A stretch of 64,000 nucleotides of DNA from Pseudisothecium myosuroides (lineage: Eukaryota; Streptophyta; Bryopsida; Hypnales; Lembophyllaceae): positions 2,914,001 to 2,978,000 of the forward strand of contig OX637293.1 of the NCBI GenBank assembly GCA_951799445.1. Reading direction: 5' to 3'. The position numbers were made by a program, and so were the translations under genes. Positions 55,806 to 64,000 of the stretch are shown here, piece after piece; positions within the stretch are counted from its first letter, which is position 1, and each line of letters opens with the position of its first letter. The notes under the pieces were generated by a model. It had not been told where the DNA came from, ran no database searches, and saw only the letters and a list, made by a program, of their open reading frames with translations.

Positions 55806-58800
55806 ATGGCTTCCACACACAGACTAGGAGGGATTGGAGGGATTAGGCAATATTTTAAAGCATCGCTAATCCAACAAATAGGCTTGCGAGCATGGCAACC
55901 TAGCTTTGAAGGTACAATGAATATTGTAATTCAATTTTTGTATCTTTTATCAACCTCTTGTAAAATACAATTCCTTACCAACATTCCTATTTCTAGCAGC
56001 TACATTCTAAGTATGATTATATTTATAGTTTAAAAAATTAGATACTTGTTACAATTCCTACAAAATCCTGAATCATTCGAATATGAGTTATTTAGATCAA
56101 CCTTGAATATTTTGCAAATATTTTAAATTATTCTAAATGAATTTCTTTCATTGCCATTTGAATTTGATTATCTATTGTATATTTTTATAATATATAGACT
56201 CTCCATTAATTTAGTTTTTAGTTTTAATCTATTCAAAAAAATAGTAGCTTAATAGATTTGGAAGACATTTATTTTAGTAAAAAAATATTTTTTAAATGAA
56301 GTATAAATTATTATTTTTAGATTTTATTATATACATTGTACAAGTTTTCATATATGTTTATACATTGTTTTGCTCAAGGTAGTCAAAAAAGACAAATGTC
56401 ATCCTACTCCAACTACATGCAGAAACTGGAACAACTGGATCGGGAAGCAGCAAACAAATTTGATTTAGATGAAAAGCAAGCCGCAATTCTTAGAGAATTG
56501 AATAAAGTAGATCCTGAGGGTGTTGTACGTTGGTTTGAGAGTCGGCCTATGGGGACACACAGTTCAATTGCTCTAGCTGAATATGTCAAGGCTTTAGTGA
56601 AAGTTAATCGGTTGGATGAAAGTGCTTTGATAAAGACATTGCACCAAGGTTTATACAATATTCTTTCCATCCAAAAAAGTGTTGCCTATTATTTATATAT
56701 GTAATATGTGTGTATATACACAAATTTTTATTGTTGCCTTCTAGTCAAAAAACAAAAGATAAGTACAATTGGATAGCACACTTTTCTTTCAACATTATTT
56801 TAGTTCATATAGGAAAAAAAAAATTCGGAGCATTAATTCTAATGAAATTAATATAGAGTGTTTGATTAAAAAAATTGAATTATTACTTGAATTGATTAAA
56901 TCTAGCAATAAAATCTCTCTTACGTTAATTATATTTCCATCCCGATTTAATCTATTGCATAAGGTAGAAGATCTTATTGTGGGCCTTTTAGTTCTTAATG
57001 CATTCTGTTTGCCATATAATTATTTGAATTTTGAAAAATTATTTTGAAAATTTTAGAAGCAAAAATTTAAAAAAATTATACATATGATTTTTTAGGAGCT
57101 ACAAATTCAACAACAAATGTAGTAGCAAAAGGAGAATCGCTTAACAATACAACTTCAACAACGACAACCCCAAGTCATTCGGCACCATCACCTGGAGGAA
57201 GTTTTGTAGGAAGCATTGGGATGATGACAAAAGATGGACAATTGGGAACAGCTAGTGCACCAATTCATATGGTTTCATCAGAAGGGGGCCTCAAAGTACA
57301 AGCATGGCGAACTTTACGAACACTTGCTTTAGGATTCCTCCTCCTCTCAGGTGTTGGTGCTTTGATTGAAGATCGTGGTATCACCAAAGGTGCAATTCTA
57401 TTAAAAAAAACATTGTAGATACCTTTATTTCTATAATTTTATGATCTATATACTTAAGGATATTTAGATGCAAAACTCACACATCAAAGTATAATGTGAT
57501 AGGTTTGGGTTTAAATGAAGAGATTCAACCTAGCCTTGAATCAACAACAAAGTTTCTTGATGTCAAAGGTGTTGATGAAGCAAAAGCTGAATTAGAGGAA
57601 ATTGTACATTATTTGAGGGATCCCAAGGTATTTAATCAAATGATCTTTTAGAATACATAGCTTTAGAAGTATAAAAAATATTTTTGTATTAGAAATTTTA
57701 TATGTCAAACACAACAACATTACTACACTTCATCATTGTCAAACAAATAGGATCTTCATGATAAAGGTGGCATGAATTGAAAAAATTGCACCTATATAAA
57801 AATCATCTTAGACTAGTAAAATTTTAAAAATAAAAAGATAAGAATATAATAACCAATTTTAAAATATTGATTCAGCGATTCACAAGGTTAGGTGGTAAAC
57901 TACCAAAAGGTGTACTCTTACTAGGGCCTCCAGGCACTGGCAAAACCATGTTAGCTCGAGCAATTGCAGGAGAAGCTGGAGTTCCTTTCTTTTATTGTAG
58001 TGGAAGTGAATTTGAAGAGATGTTTGTTGGTGTTGGAGCTCGTCGAGTTCGTGATCTCTTTTCAGCTGCAAAAAAAAGGTTATATACTTTAAGCTCTCTC
58101 TTTAATAAACTTTTTGATAACTAAAATAAAGCCTATATATACAAGATGTATTATAAAGTAAATGATCATTAATGTTTACAAATTTATAAATTGTAGATCA
58201 CCATGCATCATTTTTATGGATGAGATTGATGCAATTGGAGGTAGTCGAAATCCAAAAGACCAACAATATATGAAAATGACTCTCAACCAACTATTAGTTG
58301 AATTAGATGGATTCAAACAAAATGAAGGCATCATAGTCATTGCAGCAACCAATTTTCTTGAATCTTTAGATAAGGCTTTGGTAAGGCCAGGTCGATTTGA
58401 TCGCCATGTGGTCGTCCCAAATCCTGATGTTGAAGGCCGAAGACAGATTTTAGAATCTCATATGCTCAAGGTTTGTTAAATGCATAAATATATATATTTT
58501 TTAAAACATACATTGATTTATACTTACACTTTGAAGTGTTATAATAATGTGTATGCAACTACGCAATTTTTTAATTATTTATAAATAATGAAGAAATAAT
58601 AATTTTAATAACTAAAATGAATGAAATGACTTGTCTAAGTACATTAGAAGATCAAAAAGTTCAAAAAGAATTAAGCAACAAAATTTTATTGAATGGATTT
58701 AATTGGACCTTATCATTAGTTCATCACTAAAGGTTTTTTTAATAATAGGTACAAAATTAGCTTCATGTGAAATTCTTGAATTTATGACCTTTTGAAAAAT

Positions 58801-59836
58801 GAATTGTGATCACATAGGTACCAAAAGCCGAAGATGTAGAGATATCAATTATAGCCCAAGGGACACCAGGATTTTCGGGAGCAGATTTAGCAAATTTAGT
58901 AAATGTTGCAGCATTAAAAGCAGCCATGGAAGGTAAAAAAGATGTTAAGATGTTGGACCTTGAATTTGCAAAAGATAAAATTATGATGGGAAGTGAAAGA
59001 AAGTCAGCTATAATTTCAGAAGAATCTAGAAGACTTACAGCATATCATGAAGGAGGTCATGCTCTTGTAGCCCTTCATACAGATGGAGCATTGCCAGTCC
59101 ATAAAGCTACGATTGTACCTCGAGGAATGGCTCTTGGAATGGTTTCACAACTTCCTGACAAAGATGAGACAAGGTTTTCTCGAAAACAAATGCTTGCTCG
59201 CCTTGATGTGTGTATGGGAGGTCGTGTTGCTGAGGAACTTGTATTCGGAGAAAGCGAGGTACACTATTACTTCCTAAAATCATAATTGTCCATATTATGA
59301 TCCATATAAAATGATACTTAAAGTAAGTTCATAACACTCAATATGATAATATTATTGATTTCAACATTCGGCTAACATTTTTGGAACAATTTAAATAGGT
59401 CACGTCCGGAGCATCTTCTGATATAATATCAGCAACAAAATTAGCACAAGAAATGGTGACAAAATATGGAATGAGTAAAACAATAGGTGTTGTAGCACAC
59501 AATTATGAAGATGATGGAAAGTCCATGAGCACTGAGACACGATTGATGATTGAGAGTGAAGTACGAGTATTACTACAAAAAGCATATGAAAATGCAAAAA
59601 ATATTCTAACCATTCATCAAAAAGAACTTCATGCTTTAGCAGCACACTTAATAGAACATGAAACTTTAACTGGAGCTCAAATTAAGACATTGCTCTCACA
59701 AGTTAATGAAAAGACATCTTGGTCTGCTCGTCCTAGTGTTACAGCTTCATCTGCTGCTGTCGTCGCCGCTGCTACTGCAGCTAAAGCAGCCGCTGCAGTT
59801 GGCAAGAAACCCGCTCCTCATCCTGCAAGCACTTAA
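55806..59836 (+). CDS. FTSH4: FTSH4-like mitochondrial i-AAA ATP-dependent zinc metalloprotease, 8 exons
   Basis: Exons: 55806-55911, 56379-56648, 57096-57389, 57503-57627, 57876-58078, 58197-58470, 58818-59258, 59399-59836. All GT-AG and phase-consistent; 716 aa, as long as Arabidopsis FTSH4 (about 717). It degrades and quality-controls inner-membrane proteins from the intermembrane-space side. The N-terminus ([20 protein letters not shown]) is basic and acid-poor, like a mitochondrial presequence. One membrane segment lies at about 199-216. The AAA domain has Walker A GPPGTGKT (282-289), Walker B IIFMDE (337-342) and the [11 protein letters not shown] second region. The zinc site is HEGGH (501-505) with Asp579 as likely third ligand. 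The C-terminal tail is Ala-rich, as in FTSH4. All catalytic residues are intact. Plastid FTSHs and the matrix-facing FTSH3/10 are excluded by the [30 protein letters not shown]-domain. Confidence 0.95.
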
Positions 59837-61314
59837 TTTTTAAGACGATTATATTCTTTATAAAATGCACTAAAGTAGACATGCACCTTTTTTCCATTAT
59901 ATTCTATTTGGAATCATATAAAAGAATTGTGCAAAGTGTCTTTTTAAGGGGTATCTTGACTTGTTTGAAAATTAATTCTAAAAATTGGATTATTTTCTTC
60001 ATCTTAATTGAATTTCCATAATGGAGTAGGGAACTCTTCTTCTAAAAATTGGATTATTTTCCTCATCTTAATTGAATTTCCATGATGGAGTAGGAAACTC
60101 TTCTTCTATGGATCTGGACAGTTGGGACCTTTTTTGGAGCAGTTAGTATTGTTTTCAATAAATTCCAAAAAACAACATGTTTTTTTATAATGTCAAGAAG
60201 AGACATATGTAGATCCAACAATAACTTATAAGGCAAAATTTTAATTAAATTTGGTATGAATTTAGTTTGTGAAGATTCCTTATATTTGATTATTGATTAT
60301 CTCAACGTAATTTTAAGATTGAAAATCACAAAAATAATCAAAATGAAAATTGATAGGTTAAAAAATTTAAGGTGTAAATTTATTTTTTAAAATTATTAAT
60401 TATTATAGAACAATTGGAAAACTATTGTCAAGAATTGACAAGATTATGTCAAAATACTAATTTAATAAATTAAAAAATACCAAAAATTTGTTTTATAAAT
60501 GAATGATTTATCTATTTAAAAATAATTAAATTAAAATATTGATAAAAATAGAAAATTTATTGTTAAGACCTTGTAGATAAAGATTAGTTTTTTTTTCCAA
60601 TAATAGCATCTTGTTCAATTTTGGTTGGAGTTCAATAAGTAGTTAGAATGATCATCTTAAATAAATAAATAAAATATAAAATAAAATGACTCCAAGTTTA
60701 GACTATCCTAAGACAATTATGCCCACAATTTAGAAATACTAAGAATGTTTTATTCCACTTCACAAAAAATTCATGTATATATAGAAGCATATACAGAATA
60801 GGACATGTATTATTTGTGTTTGTGATTGGTACCAATTTCAAAGTACAAAGATAAAAGACAATTACTAGTGTATATGGGGAGAAAATTCATAAGATCACCC
60901 TTAAGCAGACCCAAAGCCAAAATATGTCTATGCAAGTATTAAAATGACAACTATTTAACTCATTGTTGTACACTATATTGGTCTTTCTACGCAATTACAA
61001 TATTAGGGCAATGTAACAGCACTAATTTAACATTTGGCACATGACTAAAACCATTATTTAGAATTATGAAATTAGAGGTTTGGAGAGGTTGTTAAGATTT
61101 TACTACTGGTATAATTTTTGTGCTGTCTAAATGACGTACTTCAATTATTCTCTATTTTCAATGTAATATTGTTTTTCAAATATCCTAGAGTAGTAAGTGG
61201 GAAAAAAAACTCAAGGAATTGAAGGGCTTAAATACACTTAACTATAAATGATAAAATAAAAATGCAACATGAACATTTGAGTGGCATCTAAAGGATATTT
61301 ATATTGCATTCATA

Positions 61315-61316
<2 letters not shown>
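59837..61316 (+). other. 3' flank of FTSH4 and AT-rich intergenic DNA
   Basis: Just downstream, a short direct repeat (AAAATTGGATTATTTTC, at about 59979 and 60041, with CTTAATTGAATTTCCATxATG after each) spans about 130 bp. The rest is low-GC with no gene. Confidence 0.45.

Positions 61317-61344
<28 letters not shown>
61317..61344. repeat. (TG)14 microsatellite
   Basis: Uninterrupted TG dinucleotides. Confidence 0.95.
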
Positions 61345-61346
<2 letters not shown>

Positions 61347-61347
<1 letters not shown>

Positions 61348-61964
61348 TATTTAAGTTGAAAGTTAGGAAACAAAATTTGAAAAAAAACAAAAAAAAACAG
61401 GTTTTCATTCAGTAAAAAATTGTGAAGCACAAGTTGGTCCAAAATTGAACGGAATACTAAATTGTTAAAAACTACAAGATGGAATTGAAACTCCATAATC
61501 TCAATAGTGAGATTGTTTTTGCAAACAAACTTCACCATGTTAAAAACATAACTTTGAATTTCTTTGATAATTGCATTCAAAAAAGAATTTTATAAGTTAT
61601 TTTATGAAGAAGATGTTTAGATTGCCTGCAAAACAAGGTTGTTCATAACGTGGCAATTATTAGTTGAGTTAGAAGGAATCAAAGCTTTAGATGTAGACAA
61701 GAACATGATCTTTGAGAAAAAAATTAAAAATTACAAAAATTCATTATATATATATATTTTTGTTCTGTCCAATGAACAACTTCTTTGAATGAGTGTGGCA
61801 TAACATGTGCTCTTAGGCATCAATCGAATGAAAGTTATATTTTTAGAAAGGTTATGTAATTTTCTATCCCCAATTTTTTTTCAGAAAATGAAGTCAAAAT
61901 TGAGGTCACACAAGCTTATCTAAAATCTCAAAATTTTCCCAAAGGGACTTTCTTCCTTTAGGGA
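61347..61964 (-). mobile_element. TTAA-1a element, 5'-truncated copy L
   Basis: Follows the order of copy A (CTACAAGATGGAATTGAAAC, AGTGAGATTGTTTT, ATCAAAGCTTTAGATGTAGA) and ends ...CTTTCTTCCTTTAGGGA followed by TTAA (61965-61968). The left end stops beside the TG microsatellite. Confidence 0.6.
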
Positions 61965-61968
61965 TTAA

Positions 61969-63337
61969 ATTAGCAAGGACAAATTATACATTTTTATTCT
62001 TTTCTGAAACACAAATACTAATACAACACTAGAAATAGAAGTAACAAGGTAGTAGGATTCCGAAAAGCATGAATGTAATGATCTGTAATTGCAAAGTTGA
62101 TCCTTCATCCCTAAAAGACTAGACGTTAACATTTGCAACAACAAATGAGCACAAATACATTCCAAGCATGAAAATTGCAAGTTTTCATCCATCAAATTTT
62201 TGGGAAGATTTTTGTGCAAGTTCTTCAACATTTGCATAATATAAATTCTGAAAATTTTGCTTTCCAAATACTCAATAATTCATAATATATTAGTACTTCA
62301 AACCTTCAGAAGTACCTTTTTTTGGTGCAAAAAATGAGCATCCAAAATTGACTTTAATAAATAAAAAAATGTAATCTTTAAAAGCACTACAATCAAAATC
62401 TAGTATTATGAACAAAAAATTAAAAAAATCTTGAGAAAATCATAAATATTCAATGAACAATGGTTTCAAAAGGAATTTTCAATTGGGGACTTCAAATATT
62501 ATTGAAATTTTTTAGTTTGTATATTAATTGACTTAGCCATTTAATGTATCTTCACAATTTTGGAAATGTAAACTATTCTTTGGTCTTCAGGAGGTTTGTT
62601 GGTCAATAAGCACCTTTTATTTTTACATTTTCAATAATTTAGGCAAGATGGGATGAGTGATTCTAATGTTGGAGAAGATCATTATATTCATTTATTTTCC
62701 AAATGCAGCTATGATCCACAATTATGTTACTTTATCCCTATTTACTAGTTTTTTGGGCATTGTGTAATTTACATGCTGGCATTCATACCAATGCATTCTT
62801 AAATAAAGTATATAAAAATAATTGCTTCTGTATTGTTAATATTGATTCACCTCTTTTAACCCGTAAAGGTCTAAAGGATATGTAACTTCTTAAGAGAACT
62901 ATCCAAACTTGGATTTTATAATCATTTTATATAGGCACTCCTATAGGCAACATGCAATTTCTTTCAATAAACAATCAATGATAAGCTTCTACCCTTTTGA
63001 AGGCCATGGGCAACCTTAGAAGCCACTATTTAAAGAGTTTTTTAAACTTTTTAATATAGAAACTGTAGTTTCAAATTGTGATTCAAATCCAAAGACTTAT
63101 TTTGAGGGAAATTGTCCATGCTAAAAACAAAAAACAACCAAACACTTAGATTGATAGATGCATTTCATGAAAGCAAAGAGAATGATACGAGGAAGTCTAC
63201 TTATAGTTGTATTAGAGAAGCTTTCACAAAGATTTTTTGAAAACCAAGCCCATCAGGGTGCACTTGTCTTTTAAGAGTTACTAGTGTAGCCATGTGCCAT
63301 TGTAGCCAAAACAAAAATAAAAGTTGTTTTAAAAACC
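61969..63337. other. AT-rich intergenic DNA with possible diverged TTAA element
   Basis: About 62110-62590 resembles the K element at 22870-23421. TTAACCCGTAAAGG at about 62855-62868 looks like one end of another TTAA copy whose partner end was not found. No gene. Confidence 0.4.
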
Positions 63338-63660
63338 AAAAATAACTCAAAAACCTGTAATTTTTTCACTGTAGGTCCAAACGCCACGAAACAAAGGCCA
63401 TGCACCTCTCCTCACCAAGGGCTTTCCAATGATACTAAAAACATGACAAATTGACACACGGTTCAAAAGATACATAATTTAGCATAATTAGTAATTTTAA
63501 GATAAAAAAATAACTCAAAATTCCATAACTTCTCCACCATGACTCGGAACGCCTTGAAACAAAGCCCGTGCACCCCTCCTTGCCAAGGGCTTTTTGACGG
63601 TACCAAGTACACCTCCAGGGGACGCACGGTCCGAGAGATCTCAACGTAACAAACAAAACA
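63338..63660. repeat. Tandem duplication, 2 x ~165 bp
   Basis: Units start near 63338 and 63505 (AAATAACTCAAAA). Both contain a GAAACAAAG-CC-TGCACC block and CCAAGGGCTTT. An AAACA pentamer run follows at about 63648-63672. Confidence 0.7.
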
Positions 63661-63672
63661 AAACAAAACAAC

Positions 63673-64000
63673 CTTTTTCTGGAACATCCCTAGATCGGGC
63701 ACCAATCTGATCAATTCTAAGCTTGTTTGAATACACCACTTCTTTTAGATCAAAGTCTAATAGGACTCTAAATCATCCTATCACTTTTGTGAAAGCAACC
63801 TTTACATCAAAGTTTTCTATAAGCATTCACATCTTTAGGATATCATCTTTTTTCCACATCAAGATGCAATGTATGTTTTAACTCAAAGTGCAAATCTATT
63901 TTGTGTCCACAAATAGTAGTATAACTTACTAAGATATTGTAATGTAAATGCACTAATAAATACTGTCCTTGAACGTATCCTCAGTTTAACTTTTAAACTA
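63673..64000. other. Intergenic AT-rich DNA
   Basis: No gene or repeat boundary was recognised up to the window edge. Confidence 0.4.

Noticed and set aside
1..64000. CRISPR array, bacterial operon or integrated virus
   Set aside because: No evenly spaced short repeats with unique spacers, no polycistronic genes, and no capsid, polymerase or reverse transcriptase peptide were seen.

Overview
This is nuclear DNA of a land plant. Three split genes with GT-AG introns and plant-type products sit in long AT-rich, repeat-filled stretches. Assembled exon by exon they give a RUS6-type DUF647 protein (503 aa), a LOG cytokinin-activating enzyme (271 aa) and a full-length FTSH4-type mitochondrial i-AAA protease (716 aa). 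All three are on the + strand. The species cannot be named from sequence alone. The repeat types and protein divergence would fit a non-flowering plant (bryophyte or lycophyte), but that is only an inference. The three genes share no pathway: plastid/auxin-vitamin B6-related RUS biology, cytokinin activation and mitochondrial proteostasis.

Layout: 1-31 kb is a gene desert made of nested non-autonomous DNA elements, tandem repeats and unassigned AT-rich DNA. It includes a 1.1-kb fold-back at 1-1107 and a somewhat GC-richer island at about 12.5-15 kb with two minisatellite-like arrays. 31.3-36.5 kb is RUS6 and 37.4-43.7 kb is repeats. A Stowaway-like element lies at 43.7-44.3 kb, followed by LOG at 45.06-48.39 kb. 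49.5-55.4 kb is repeats with one decayed gene (about 53.0-53.5 kb). FTSH4 spans 55.8-59.8 kb, and 60-64 kb is AT-rich with degraded repeats.

The most striking content is a dense population of short elements bounded by TTAA, with outer ends CCCCTAAAGG...CCTTTAGGGG. The window contains its own empty sites for several insertions, because tandemly duplicated host segments carry the element in one copy and not in the other. These comparisons show one TTAA before insertion and two after, the hallmark of piggyBac-type transposition. A second, ~220-bp TTAA family and a TA-flanked family with ends AGGTRG are supported in the same way. No transposase gene is visible, so all copies are non-autonomous. 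CACTA-, Tourist- and Stowaway-like MITEs and an 8-9 bp-duplicating element are also present, several nested in one another. No recognised repeat interrupts an exon or intron of the three genes.
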